Part shown: positions 16,956 to 25,633 of the stretch, piece by piece
How the letters are laid out: every line of letters begins with the position of its first letter
How positions within the stretch are numbered: the stretch's first letter is position 1
Assembly (NCBI GenBank): GCA_946480345.1
Contig: CAMLJR010000017.1
Location: 1-28,208, forward strand
Source: an uncultured Spongiibacteraceae bacterium
Lineage (GTDB): Bacteria; Pseudomonadota; Gammaproteobacteria; Pseudomonadales; CAMLJR01
Direction: 5' to 3'
DNA: 28,208 nt
Notes under the pieces: model-generated
What the model saw: the letters and a program-made list of their open reading frames with translations, nothing else
Database searches by the model: none
Told to the model about the DNA's origin: nothing
Program-made: the position numbers and the translations under genes

Positions 16956-18479
16956 ATGCAGACATCGTTAGTGCAGGAATGGTTCTACGCGATCCTCGGC
17001 GAGTTGAACCGCCATAAGGGAAAAGCGGTGTTGTGCTTTGCTCTTGTGACGATTGCCGTTGTGATTGCTGGTTTTCTTTGGCCTAAGCAATTCGAATCCT
17101 CGGCGCTGATCTTTGCTGACGATCAGAACATCATTAAACCCCTGCTAGCCGGCCAAGCCGAAGTGACAAGACCAACCCAGGTTGACCAACTCGAGGTCGT
17201 TGAGCAGCGGATTACCTCGAATCAATTGATGGGTCAGGTACTCCTGGAAACCAAGCAGGTCGATAACCTCGATGATCGCTATAAAGTTCAGCCCTTGATT
17301 AAATCTACCTTGGCGGGGGTGCGGATCGAATCGGCAGGTAAAAGTCATATTCGCATTGCCTATCGTTCCCCCGATAAGGACACGGCTTACCGGATGGCTT
17401 CGGCTATCACGAACGTGTTTATTCAGGACAGTAGCCGAACGAAGAGAGAAGAAAGCGGCGAGGCATTCACGTTTATCGATAATCAGGTCAAAACGTACAA
17501 AGAGCAACTTCAGGCCGCAGAGGATCGCTTGAAGGAATTCAAGTCAGCTAACCCTGGCAGTAGCGAGCAGGCGATTTCACAGCGTATGACCGAGCTACGG
17601 TCAAACGTAGAAACCATGTCGTTGGATTTGCAGGTAGCTCGCGCCAAGCGTGACGAGTTGCGCCAGCAGATTTCGCATGAAAGCCAATATATAGCGCAAA
17701 GCTACAGGGCGGATGTCTATCGGACAGCGATGTCGCAGGCCCAATCGAAGCTCGATACGTTGCGACTGAGCTATCAGGAAACCTATCCCGACATCGTGGC
17801 GCTAAAGCAGCAAATTGAAGATTTGCGTCGATCTATTGGCCAAGCCGAACTGGAGCCGACCAAGGCTGCTGACTCGGGGAGTTCAGCCAATCCGGTTTAT
17901 CAAAAGCTCAAGAGCGATTTGTCCGAGGCGGAAGTCAACGTTAAAACCCTTGAGCTGAAACTAGCTTCGGCGCGTCGTCTCCTCGGTGATGAGGTTGGTA
18001 ACTCGAAACAGAGTGCCGAATATCAGGCACAGCTAGCTGAGCTGACGCGCGATTACACCGTCACCAAGGAGATCTACGAAGATCTGCTCGCGCGTAAAGA
18101 AAAAGCGCGAATGTCGGTGGCGCTGGATGTTCAGGGGCAGGGCTTAAATTATCGAATTCAAGAGCCGGCGGCGTATCCCACCGCGCCTGTAGGCATGCGT
18201 TTCATTCACTTTTTCTTAGCCGCGCCGCTGCTGGGATTGCTGGTGCCGTTGGCAGCACTGGTTGCTTATATTCAACTTGATCCTCGTATGCGTTTCGTTG
18301 CGCGCGTTGAGGAAGCATTGCCGCAAACGGTGCCGGTAATGGTGGTCGTGCCGCATATGAGAACGGCAACTGAGCGGCGTGTCACTCGAGCTGAATGGAG
18401 TTATCTGGCGATCTTCGCTGCCGTGGTTTTAGGGTTATATGTAGTGACGGCAATCTTGCGTCTTAGCGGAGTGGTGTAA
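16956..18479 (+). CDS. Wzz-type chain-length determinant (PEP-CTERM/EpsC-like)
   Basis: A 507-residue polysaccharide co-polymerase. A first membrane helix (about 23-43) precedes a long periplasmic domain rich in heptad-like helices (about 165-395), then a PTAPVGMRFIHFF motif and a second helix (about 414-440). No Walker motifs are fused to it; the ATPase partner is the next gene. A third hydrophobic segment at the extreme C-terminus (about 482-503), after a short cytoplasmic stretch, is an addition to the simplest Wzz layout. GAGG lies five bases before the ATG. The stop overlaps the next start (TAATG), so the two are translationally coupled. Confidence 0.9.
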   Translation: MQTSLVQEWFYAILGELNRHKGKAVLCFALVTIAVVIAGFLWPKQFESSALIFADDQNIIKPLLAGQAEVTRPTQVDQLEVVEQRITSNQLMGQVLLETKQVDNLDDRYKVQPLIKSTLAGVRIESAGKSHIRIAYRSPDKDTAYRMASAITNVFIQDSSRTKREESGEAFTFIDNQVKTYKEQLQAAEDRLKEFKSANPGSSEQAISQRMTELRSNVETMSLDLQVARAKRDELRQQISHESQYIAQSYRADVYRTAMSQAQSKLDTLRLSYQETYPDIVALKQQIEDLRRSIGQAELEPTKAADSGSSANPVYQKLKSDLSEAEVNVKTLELKLASARRLLGDEVGNSKQSAEYQAQLAELTRDYTVTKEIYEDLLARKEKARMSVALDVQGQGLNYRIQEPAAYPTAPVGMRFIHFFLAAPLLGLLVPLAALVAYIQLDPRMRFVARVEEALPQTVPVMVVVPHMRTATERRVTRAEWSYLAIFAAVVLGLYVVTAILRLSGVV

Positions 18480-19273
18480 TGGCAGGGGAAGATAAAGATA
18501 ATCCGCAGCAGGCATTACGTCCTCTCGCTATGCCGGGCACTAATGTGCTTACCATAGCGGGTGCCAAGCCTCCAATGGAGGACGAAGATTCCCGTGAAAA
18601 AATTCGCCGTATGGCGGAAGTGAGCTGGTTGAATTATGCCGAGCTCGAAGAATTCAAAATCATTCATCCCGGCATGCGCCAAACACAAGTCCTTAATGCC
18701 TTTCGTGAATTACGAACCAGGCTTTATCAGTTGGCGGCGGGTAAAGATAATTTCGTATTGATGGTGACATCGATCTGTCCGGAAGGCGGAGCCAGTTTTG
18801 TCACTATGAATATCGGCGCAGCCATTGCGCTCGACGAGAGTAAAACTTCAATCGTCGTTGACTGCAATGTTTACGATCCATCCATGCATCGCATTCTTCC
18901 TATCGAGCCGGACTTCGGCTTAGTCGATTACCTGGAAAATATTACGCTTGAATTGAAAGATGTTATTTATTCCACGGGTATTCGGCGCATGCGCATGATT
19001 CCTGTCGGTAGCCGCCGCCAACCCGGCGTGGAATATTTTACTTCTAGTCGCATGCGTCGTTTCGTCGGCGAGTTGCGCGAACGCTATCGCGATCGATACG
19101 TCATTATCGACAGCCCTCCGCTAAGTACGAGCGCCGATGCTCGGATTCTTGTTGAGCTTTGTGATTTCGTACTGTTAGTCGTGCCGTCCGGCAAAGTTAA
19201 TGAAGCGCAGTTGGCGGCCAGTGTTGAAGCTATTGGTGCGCAGAAGCTGGCAGGCGTGATATTCAACAATTAG
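18479..19273 (+). CDS. BY-kinase/CpsD-like P-loop protein with degenerate Walker A
   Basis: A 264-residue protein with the fold pattern of the CpsD/CapB and PEP-CTERM tyrosine-kinase group, which partners the Wzz-like protein. The nucleotide site is altered. Where the family has PGEGKS there is PEGGAS (101-106), so the P-loop Lys is Ala105. The Walker A' stretch reads VVDCNVYDP (127-135 region) instead of a DxDxRxP form. Walker B (VIIDSPP, 208-214) is kept. There is no C-terminal tyrosine cluster. It is probably unable to act as a normal kinase and may be a structural or nucleotide-independent regulator of chain length. Start coupled to the previous stop, with GGAG upstream. Confidence 0.85.
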   Translation: MAGEDKDNPQQALRPLAMPGTNVLTIAGAKPPMEDEDSREKIRRMAEVSWLNYAELEEFKIIHPGMRQTQVLNAFRELRTRLYQLAAGKDNFVLMVTSICPEGGASFVTMNIGAAIALDESKTSIVVDCNVYDPSMHRILPIEPDFGLVDYLENITLELKDVIYSTGIRRMRMIPVGSRRQPGVEYFTSSRMRRFVGELRERYRDRYVIIDSPPLSTSADARILVELCDFVLLVVPSGKVNEAQLAASVEAIGAQKLAGVIFNN

Positions 19274-19330
19274 CGATATTTTTCACGCAGAACTCATCGT
19301 ATGGATTAATCAGAGGCGCATGAATCACTC

Positions 19331-20632
19331 ATGAAAACAAATAAAAAAATCTTGAGCCGCAATATCGTATGGCTAAGCGGGCTGATGACGGGTTTAGGTT
19401 CTTCAGCATTTGCAGCCGATCAACTTACATTGAGCGCTGGCGGCGGTCTGGAGCTACACGACAACGCCGCGCATCTGGATACCGATGAAAAATCTGACTT
19501 ACGTCGTTTTGTAAACACAGATATCGGCTACCAGAAGACCGATGGTCAGATTAGAGCTGATATCGGCTATCGCGCCGAACGCAGCGATTATTTACGTGAT
19601 TACGACGAAGACAACACAGCCATCGATGGTCGCGGAATGGTGCAGTGGCTGATCGCACCGCGCTTGCTGGACGCCTCACTTTCGCACCAAATTTCACAAT
19701 CGCAGCGTGATCGACGTGAGTTGGATGTAGCCAGTAACCGCGAGCGGCGCTCGATTACTACGGCGGCAATCAACGGTTACCTGCATTTGTCTCCTGTGGA
19801 TTCAATTATCCTGAGCCCACGTTTTAGCGATGTCAGTTTTGAAGACAGCACCGATTCGGATTCCCAGCGTTCATCGATGACAGTGGCGTGGCAACATGAG
19901 CTCAGCCAGATTTCATCGTTGTCCCTCAATGCCAACTACGATCACGTGACTTTCGACGAATCGACCAACGATTACGATTCCCCGAGCGTCATGCTGTTGT
20001 TCAAATCCGCGCTGTCGCGTCTCAGCTATCAGGCGGGGCTTGGCAGGACGCGTTTCGATCGTGACGAGGGGAAAGACTTCAGCGGTTCGACTGCGCAACT
20101 GGCGGTCGATTATGTCAGCCCCGAAGGTATTGAATGGGGCGGCTCGTATTTGCATCAATTGACCGATAGCTCGGTCGGATTGTCGAGTTTTGAGTTTTCG
20201 CTCAACGATTTCGATTCCGGCGACAGCAACTTCGAGCAGTTCGATGTCATCAAAATCGATCGCGCGGAGGCCTACTGGAAGCAGCGGCTGAATGCGTCCA
20301 ATCAGATCAATGCGAATATTAGTTACCGCAAGGAAGACTACAAGGAAACGCCACAGGATCAGAATGTCGGCTCTGTCCAGCTCGGCTATCTCTACACGAT
20401 AAATAGTTCGTGGTCAGCCGGCATCGACGCTCGCTATGAACGTACAAAATTTGTCGATGAACCCACGGAGAAATACGACACGACGCGCGTCCGCTTGAAT
20501 GCTACCTATCGCGTATCGCGGCCATTGGAAATCCGTTTTTCAGTCGGCCAGGATAAGCGCGATGCGGATGAGTCTAGCGATAGCTATACCGATAATATTG
20601 CGCTGGTTGGTGTGAATTACCGATTCTTTTAA
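19331..20632 (+). CDS. Exopolysaccharide-locus outer-membrane beta-barrel protein (EpsL/TIGR03016-like)
   Basis: A 433-residue protein with a Sec signal peptide (cleavage likely after AFA, residue 28). Alternating hydrophobic and polar strands run to the C-terminus and end in NYRFF, a typical outer-membrane barrel terminus. The strands are separated by acidic, Asp/Ser-rich turns. The early GGGLELHDNAAHLD segment resembles the opening of the putative barrel proteins found in EPS and PEP-CTERM operons. The role is probably polymer passage through the outer membrane; this is inferred from position and fold. There is no PEP-CTERM tail. It is last in the + strand operon, and its stop overlaps that of the convergent deacetylase by 4 bp. 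Confidence 0.8.
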   Translation: MKTNKKILSRNIVWLSGLMTGLGSSAFAADQLTLSAGGGLELHDNAAHLDTDEKSDLRRFVNTDIGYQKTDGQIRADIGYRAERSDYLRDYDEDNTAIDGRGMVQWLIAPRLLDASLSHQISQSQRDRRELDVASNRERRSITTAAINGYLHLSPVDSIILSPRFSDVSFEDSTDSDSQRSSMTVAWQHELSQISSLSLNANYDHVTFDESTNDYDSPSVMLLFKSALSRLSYQAGLGRTRFDRDEGKDFSGSTAQLAVDYVSPEGIEWGGSYLHQLTDSSVGLSSFEFSLNDFDSGDSNFEQFDVIKIDRAEAYWKQRLNASNQINANISYRKEDYKETPQDQNVGSVQLGYLYTINSSWSAGIDARYERTKFVDEPTEKYDTTRVRLNATYRVSRPLEIRFSVGQDKRDADESSDSYTDNIALVGVNYRFF

Positions 20633-21669
20633 TCGAAGTAATTTTGCAGCGGGTTTCGCGTCATTTGCTCGCGCACATAGTGTGCCCACGATGTATAGCG
20701 AATCAGATCGTTGAAACTTTTCGGAAACGAAATGCGCGGAATCACGAAGCGATAATTATGACTGCCTATTAAATGCGACGGCTCCAGATGTCCGGGCTCC
20801 GCGCTCATAGCACCTTTAAGCCCGGTATGTTTTACGATTTCAATCGCACGCGAATCGAACTCATGCGCCTTGCCGCTGGGATAGCAAAAAACCGATGCAG
20901 GGTTCGCACATTCGGCGGTGACTCTGCGGATTGATTCGGTGATTTCATGGTGCAGCGTTGATTGGTCAAGGCTGGCCAGAATGCGATGCGTGACCGAATG
21001 AGCACCGAACTGCATGCCCAATTTTTCCATTGCCCTTACTTCGTCCCATGTAGTGGCCCGCATATGAAGTGGCGGGACATCGGGCAATTCGACGCGTGCG
21101 GCGTCCGCGATGCGTTGCACCAATGCGTAAGCATTTTCCGGCTCGATCAAGCGTACAAAAAAATGAAGAAAATTTTTGGTGCTTGGTGTACCGAGCGTGA
21201 TTCGATGTGTCTGTCCTTTAACAACTAGCTCGATGGTTTGCGCCGGCGATTTTTGCGCGATGTACTCCAACTGATAATCCCAGGGCCATAGCTGCCCATC
21301 AACAAATCCCGTAATCAAAAAGCACGTACTGGGACAGTTGTATTTGTTGAGAATGTTGCCGGCAGCGGCTACCTGTTCGCTAAAACCATCATCGAGAGAA
21401 AACGCGAGCCATTTTTTTTGCTCAAGTGTGCCCGCGAACGCTCGAGCGATTGCGTCATCTATTGAAATGAATTCGTAGCCCTGTTCGCATAAATAATTAA
21501 GTGCGGAATCCAGATAAGCAGGGTCTAATCCGCTGGTATTTCCTTCAGACGTGCGCAGGCGATGCAGCATGAGCACCGTCACCCAATTGGGCAGCACTTT
21601 TCGAGCAATAGTGTTCAAAGCCCGCGAAGCGAAAAACCTCTCAACCAGAGAGGTACGAACAACACTCAT
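20629..21669 (-). CDS. NodB-family polysaccharide deacetylase
   Basis: A 346-residue carbohydrate esterase 4 protein. Motif 1 is SLDDGF (Asp93-Asp94), motif 2 is GAHSVTH (His224, His228) and a YPSGK segment follows, so the metal-binding set looks intact. There is no clear signal peptide, so it may act in the cytoplasm or at the inner face on lipid-linked intermediates. The frame is open back to 21774, but the ATG at 21669 has a near-ideal AAAGGA five bases upstream. With the FemAB-like and DUF3473-type genes upstream it forms a - strand group. The substrate (N-acetyl sugar) is inferred. Confidence 0.88.
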   Translation of the reverse strand: MSVVRTSLVERFFASRALNTIARKVLPNWVTVLMLHRLRTSEGNTSGLDPAYLDSALNYLCEQGYEFISIDDAIARAFAGTLEQKKWLAFSLDDGFSEQVAAAGNILNKYNCPSTCFLITGFVDGQLWPWDYQLEYIAQKSPAQTIELVVKGQTHRITLGTPSTKNFLHFFVRLIEPENAYALVQRIADAARVELPDVPPLHMRATTWDEVRAMEKLGMQFGAHSVTHRILASLDQSTLHHEITESIRRVTAECANPASVFCYPSGKAHEFDSRAIEIVKHTGLKGAMSAEPGHLEPSHLIGSHNYRFVIPRISFPKSFNDLIRYTSWAHYVREQMTRNPLQNYFD

Positions 21670-21777
21670 TGCGTTCCTTTGAGCAATTTGCACAAGGCAG
21701 GGCCTGAATGCGATTTTTAATTGTTGAATGGCCTGGCGGCCAACAAAAGCCTTTCTAATAATGCGTTGCCTCACCCA

Positions 21778-23184
21778 TCAAGGCAAGCTTTTGACAATCA
21801 TCGGTCCAATTACTTTTGTTATCCATATCGGCAGCTTACGCCAGCATGCAATAAGAATCCGAAACTTAGGACTGTCGGGTTTTAGCTCAGGAAGCGCGCC
21901 GCCGCTTTCCAGCCAATAGTGCCAGTAATGCTGCACTGGGCGTGCGCCCCATTGTTTCTTGAAGCGATAAGTGCCCGAGTCCTTGCTGGAACGTCCGAAA
22001 TCGAAAAATCGATAATGCTTGCGAATACAAAAGCCGAGAACTGTACGGTACAGCAGCATATTAATATTGAGACTGTTGGCCTCTCGTACGGTGGACGCCC
22101 AGGGTATCTCCATCATGTCGCGATAACCCAGCAGGAATGCCGCGCTGACCGGCCTGTTGCGCCAATAAACGATAACGATGTGGGCCTGATCTCCGCGCTC
22201 CTGCAGGATGTTGCGGAAAAAGTTTTTACTGTAAACCGGTGTGCCCAAATCCCGCATGTTGATGGCGAACACATGGTAAAAATCGTCGAGCAGATCGATA
22301 TGGCCGATTGCGACACGTGTTTCTTCGTGTTGGGCACGTTTAATTTGCGCGCGTACCTTCGAGCCTAAATCCGCATCGAGTTGCTCTTCGCTCTCCGGCA
22401 GAGTCAGCACCATCGACACCTTATCGGTACGAGTAGGCCAATCGTTCAGCGTTGAGGTGGCACGAATTTCCAGATGGCTTAATCCGAGTTGCTGCGCATA
22501 CGTCGCTGCGGACTGAAGCAGTTTTTGAGCAATGGTTCGATTATCGGCAAGTGGCCCGCCGTAATTGAAGAACGGCATCGAAACCGCGAAATCTCCAAAC
22601 AACCGGCTACGCAGTCTGACCAGCGGCAAGATGCCGCGCAGTCTGCCGTCGTGATCACGTGCTGCCAGATAAATCGAAGGATGCTTGAAGCTGCGGGCAA
22701 TCACCGCGCGCCAGCGGTAAAGGTGATACTGCGAAGCCTCCGCGTGCGCCTCCACATAAGCGTCCCAAAGAGCGGCATCGCTATCCGAAACCTCGATGAT
22801 TTCAACAGCAATCTCGGATGAGGCGGAATGAGTGGAACGAACGGGCTGTGAGAGTTCGGATGCTTCATCGCCATCGTCGGGTGCAAACAGTTCGACAAGC
22901 TCGCCTTCGATGGCTTTCCGCTGTTGCTCGATGTGTTCGATGGCGCTCGAAATCTGCTGCATTAACGCCTTCTGTGCCGACAGATCACCGCCAGCGGCCT
23001 TGATAGCTCCGAAGTCGCGTGCGCATTCCTGCTTTTCTGTTTTCTTTTGCTTCAGCTCGCCTTTCAGTTCACTGAGCCGAGCGACAAGAGTGACAGCGAC
23101 TTCCTGTTGACTAGCGTCGACCGAATCAGGCCAGCGCTGCGCACACGCGGCAGCGACATCGGCGACGATGGTTTTGATATCCAT
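21778..23184 (-). CDS. FemAB-family transferase (exosortase-associated type) with N-terminal coiled-coil arm
   Basis: A 468-residue protein. Residues about 125-440 form a double-GNAT FemAB domain related to the FemAB proteins of PEP-CTERM loci, with QYHLYRW, FFNYGGPLAD, KVRAQIKRA, SAAFLLGY and FDFGRSSKDSGTYRFKKQWG. FemAB enzymes transfer amino acids from aminoacyl-tRNA. Ahead of it, residues about 33-100 make two helices joined by GAIKAAGGDLSA, resembling the tRNA-binding arm of seryl-tRNA synthetase, then an acidic linker. Exosortase-locus FemAB proteins are usually about 100 residues shorter, so the arm is an addition. It starts 11 bp after the DUF3473-type gene, clearly in the same operon. 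Confidence 0.88.
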   Translation of the reverse strand: MDIKTIVADVAAACAQRWPDSVDASQQEVAVTLVARLSELKGELKQKKTEKQECARDFGAIKAAGGDLSAQKALMQQISSAIEHIEQQRKAIEGELVELFAPDDGDEASELSQPVRSTHSASSEIAVEIIEVSDSDAALWDAYVEAHAEASQYHLYRWRAVIARSFKHPSIYLAARDHDGRLRGILPLVRLRSRLFGDFAVSMPFFNYGGPLADNRTIAQKLLQSAATYAQQLGLSHLEIRATSTLNDWPTRTDKVSMVLTLPESEEQLDADLGSKVRAQIKRAQHEETRVAIGHIDLLDDFYHVFAINMRDLGTPVYSKNFFRNILQERGDQAHIVIVYWRNRPVSAAFLLGYRDMMEIPWASTVREANSLNINMLLYRTVLGFCIRKHYRFFDFGRSSKDSGTYRFKKQWGARPVQHYWHYWLESGGALPELKPDSPKFRILIACWRKLPIWITKVIGPMIVKSLP

Positions 23185-23195
23185 GCAAAGAAACC

Positions 23196-24104
23196 TTATG
23201 TGCTCTGCAGCTGCACTGGCGGGAGATCTTGGACGTGTGCGGCAGCCAGGCTGTCAGCAACCGTGCCGAACGGGAATTCCTGTAGCAATCGCTGCAGACG
23301 CGGCAAGCACTTGTCGAGATTGTTGTAATGGCGGAAGCGGGAGAGGAGGCTCGCTCCCTGTACGCGCGGTTGGTCCGGATCGATTTCCCATGGGTGCAAA
23401 TAAAAAATAGCGGGCGACGTATTGGCGCGAGTGGCGCGGCGAAACAGCATGCGGCTGAGCGCATAGGGATACAACCGAAAATAACCGCCGCCCGCTGCGG
23501 GCATCGTGTAGCCAAACAATTTCGCGGTCGTAAGCGGAAACTCCAACAGTTGATGGCCGCTATTCGTCAGTACGCGGTAGGGTGTGGTTGGCGAATCGGG
23601 AATGCCATAGCGGTCGTGATAAACCGGAAAAATACTGGAATCCCAGGTGAAGCCGAGTTCACCCAAAATATCGAGCGCCCATAAAGACTGACGCGTGATG
23701 GAATAGCTCGCGGCTCGGTATCCCAGCACCGGTCGTTGCGCAATATCCTCGAGAAGTTGTTTCGATTTTTGCGTTTCGGCGCGAAATTGCTCCGGTGTCT
23801 GGCGATAAACGAGTTGATGGCTGTAGCCATGCGAGGCGATTTCATGCCCCTTATCGGCAATTTCGCGAATCAACGATGGATAACGCTCCGCAACCCAGCC
23901 CAATACAAAAAATGTGGCCTTGATGCCGTGCTCGTCGAACAAATCGATCAAGCGGCGGGTATTGCGTTCGACGGTCGATGGCCATTGCTCCCACGCCGAT
24001 GGCTGGATAACTTTCGATAACGCGGCCACGTGAAAGTAATCTTCAACATCAACCGTCATGGCGTGTTTGATGGGGGCGGAGCTCGGTGTTGGTAATGTCG
24101 TCAT
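23196..24104 (-). CDS. DUF3473-type polysaccharide deacetylase (XrtA-associated)
   Basis: A 302-residue deacetylase of the exosortase-linked kind. The N-terminus has the TVDVEDYFHV motif (17-26, acidic metal ligands), then TFFVLGWVAERYP, the SHGYSH motif (His92, His96) and GYRAASYSI. The C-terminal FRLYPY and FYLHPWEIDPDQPR stretches match the DUF3473 extension. In XrtA loci this family sits beside FemAB and the exosortase, exactly as here. The likely reaction is N- or O-deacetylation of the polymer or its lipid-linked unit. It is divergent from the exosortase across 74 bp. A later ATG at 24059 is possible but has no ribosome site. Confidence 0.92.
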   Translation of the reverse strand: MTTLPTPSSAPIKHAMTVDVEDYFHVAALSKVIQPSAWEQWPSTVERNTRRLIDLFDEHGIKATFFVLGWVAERYPSLIREIADKGHEIASHGYSHQLVYRQTPEQFRAETQKSKQLLEDIAQRPVLGYRAASYSITRQSLWALDILGELGFTWDSSIFPVYHDRYGIPDSPTTPYRVLTNSGHQLLEFPLTTAKLFGYTMPAAGGGYFRLYPYALSRMLFRRATRANTSPAIFYLHPWEIDPDQPRVQGASLLSRFRHYNNLDKCLPRLQRLLQEFPFGTVADSLAAAHVQDLPPVQLQST

Positions 24105-24178
24105 GACAAAGCTTCATCTACACTGTGGTGGCAAAAATAACAGGCTCACTAGCATAGCTGCTCTCGGGATAAAGATTC

Positions 24179-25633
24179 ATGAAAAAGGCTTTTCTGTTAT
24201 CGGCAGCACTGCTGGTAATTGTCGTGTTGGCTTTATTTTTTTGGCCTGCACTTTACGCCCTGCATTTACGTTGGATTCGTCTCGATGAGCCCTATGCCAT
24301 CGGCTATGCCACGGTCTTTTTGAGTGCATGGTGGCTATTTGATAGGCGTCATCGTCTGCTCAACACGGTTCTAGCACCGAGTTATTCCGCATGGCCACTG
24401 CTGCTGGCGGCGTTGTTATTCAGCGCTGCCGCCGGGCTGATTTATTTTCAGATCATTCAGCAGCTGGCAATACCGATCGTTCTTTGGTTGATCGTCGCTG
24501 CCACAATGGGTTGGCGAGCCGCAAAAGCAGTGCGCGCGCCGCTGGCCGTACTCTATTTGGCGATACCGTTTCTCGATATCGGCGATCCGTTGCGGACAAT
24601 GACCGTTTGGTTTTGCCAGCACGTGCTCGACGCGCTCCATATCCCGGCAATGATCGACGCTTATCGCATCGTATTGCCGGCGGGCATTATTGAAGTAGCA
24701 GGCAGTTGCAGCGGATTTAACTTATTGCTCGCATCGATATTCATGGGGCTGCTGCAAGGCGAGATGGGTCGCCAGTCGGTCGGTCGTCGCGCATTACTCG
24801 TGGCGGTGGCCGCACTGATCGGTATTCTCGACAATTGGATTCGCGTGCTCGCCTTGGTATTGCTGGCGTTTTATACCGATATGAAGCATGACCTGATTTA
24901 CCATCATGGCAGCTTCGGCTGGTGGATTTTCGCGATCAGCATGTTGATCTACATACCGCTATCACTAAAGCTCGAAGGTCCGCCCAAACCTCGTCCGAAT
25001 GTCCCTGTTCATCCATCGGCGGTTGCATGGCTGGCGATGGCGAAAATGATGTTGATCGTGGCGGTTTCAATCGCATCAGTGCATTGGGCTAAAATCCAGC
25101 TGGAAGGCCGCGTCGGTTCATTGCGTGGTTTTAACGCGCCGGCGAATGCAATCGCAGCGCGCTCGGGCTGGTTGCCGGATTACAGGGGCCAGGATGTCAC
25201 GCAACAGTGGACTCTTTTCGACGCCGGGCGAAATTATCAGTTAGCCACGCTGATCTACACCCAACAAACCGCCGAAAAGAAACTGATTTATTACCGAAAT
25301 GTGATCGCGCCCGAGGCGCAGCTGAAGCGACAGGGTCACATCGTCGTCGAAAGCGATTTCGCCGTTCGTTCGGCGGTTATCCGCGACAACACGTGGCGCG
25401 CGGTGTGGTGGTTCTGGTGGGTGGATAACCACACCAGCACCCGTTCGATCTTCACCAAACTGCGTCAGCTGCAAGCGATGCTGTTGGGAGATCCTTCCGC
25501 AGCCTTGATCGCTGTCACTACGGAGTGCCGGCGTGCTGGTTGCGAGGAAGAATTGAATGAACCGCCGATCCAATTATTGCAACGGATGCGGCAACTACCG
25601 CCGATTACATCCAGCCAGACAAGCGCGCCTTAA
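24179..25633 (+). CDS. Exosortase with C-terminal EpsI domain (XrtA-like)
   Basis: A 484-residue inner-membrane protein. Residues 1-265 are a multi-pass exosortase with the proposed catalytic triad Cys177 (GSCSGFN), Arg222 (DNWIRV) and His242/243 (YHHGSFG). A further membrane helix (about 282-303) leads into an EpsI/DUF3485-like periplasmic domain with YTQQTAEKKLIYYRN and LIAVTTEC. Exosortases cleave PEP-CTERM signals from exported proteins, often those that move with EPS. The nucleophile context CSGFN differs from the common CSGxR, so the subtype is uncertain. No PEP-CTERM cargo is encoded in the window. Its 3' end overlaps the convergent deacetylase by 29 bp. Confidence 0.9.
   Translation: MKKAFLLSAALLVIVVLALFFWPALYALHLRWIRLDEPYAIGYATVFLSAWWLFDRRHRLLNTVLAPSYSAWPLLLAALLFSAAAGLIYFQIIQQLAIPIVLWLIVAATMGWRAAKAVRAPLAVLYLAIPFLDIGDPLRTMTVWFCQHVLDALHIPAMIDAYRIVLPAGIIEVAGSCSGFNLLLASIFMGLLQGEMGRQSVGRRALLVAVAALIGILDNWIRVLALVLLAFYTDMKHDLIYHHGSFGWWIFAISMLIYIPLSLKLEGPPKPRPNVPVHPSAVAWLAMAKMMLIVAVSIASVHWAKIQLEGRVGSLRGFNAPANAIAARSGWLPDYRGQDVTQQWTLFDAGRNYQLATLIYTQQTAEKKLIYYRNVIAPEAQLKRQGHIVVESDFAVRSAVIRDNTWRAVWWFWWVDNHTSTRSIFTKLRQLQAMLLGDPSAALIAVTTECRRAGCEEELNEPPIQLLQRMRQLPPITSSQTSAP

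Noticed and set aside
20600..20632. PEP-CTERM sorting tail on the barrel protein
   Set aside because: The protein ends in NYRFF, a beta-barrel terminus, with no Pro-Glu-Pro, transmembrane and basic cluster.
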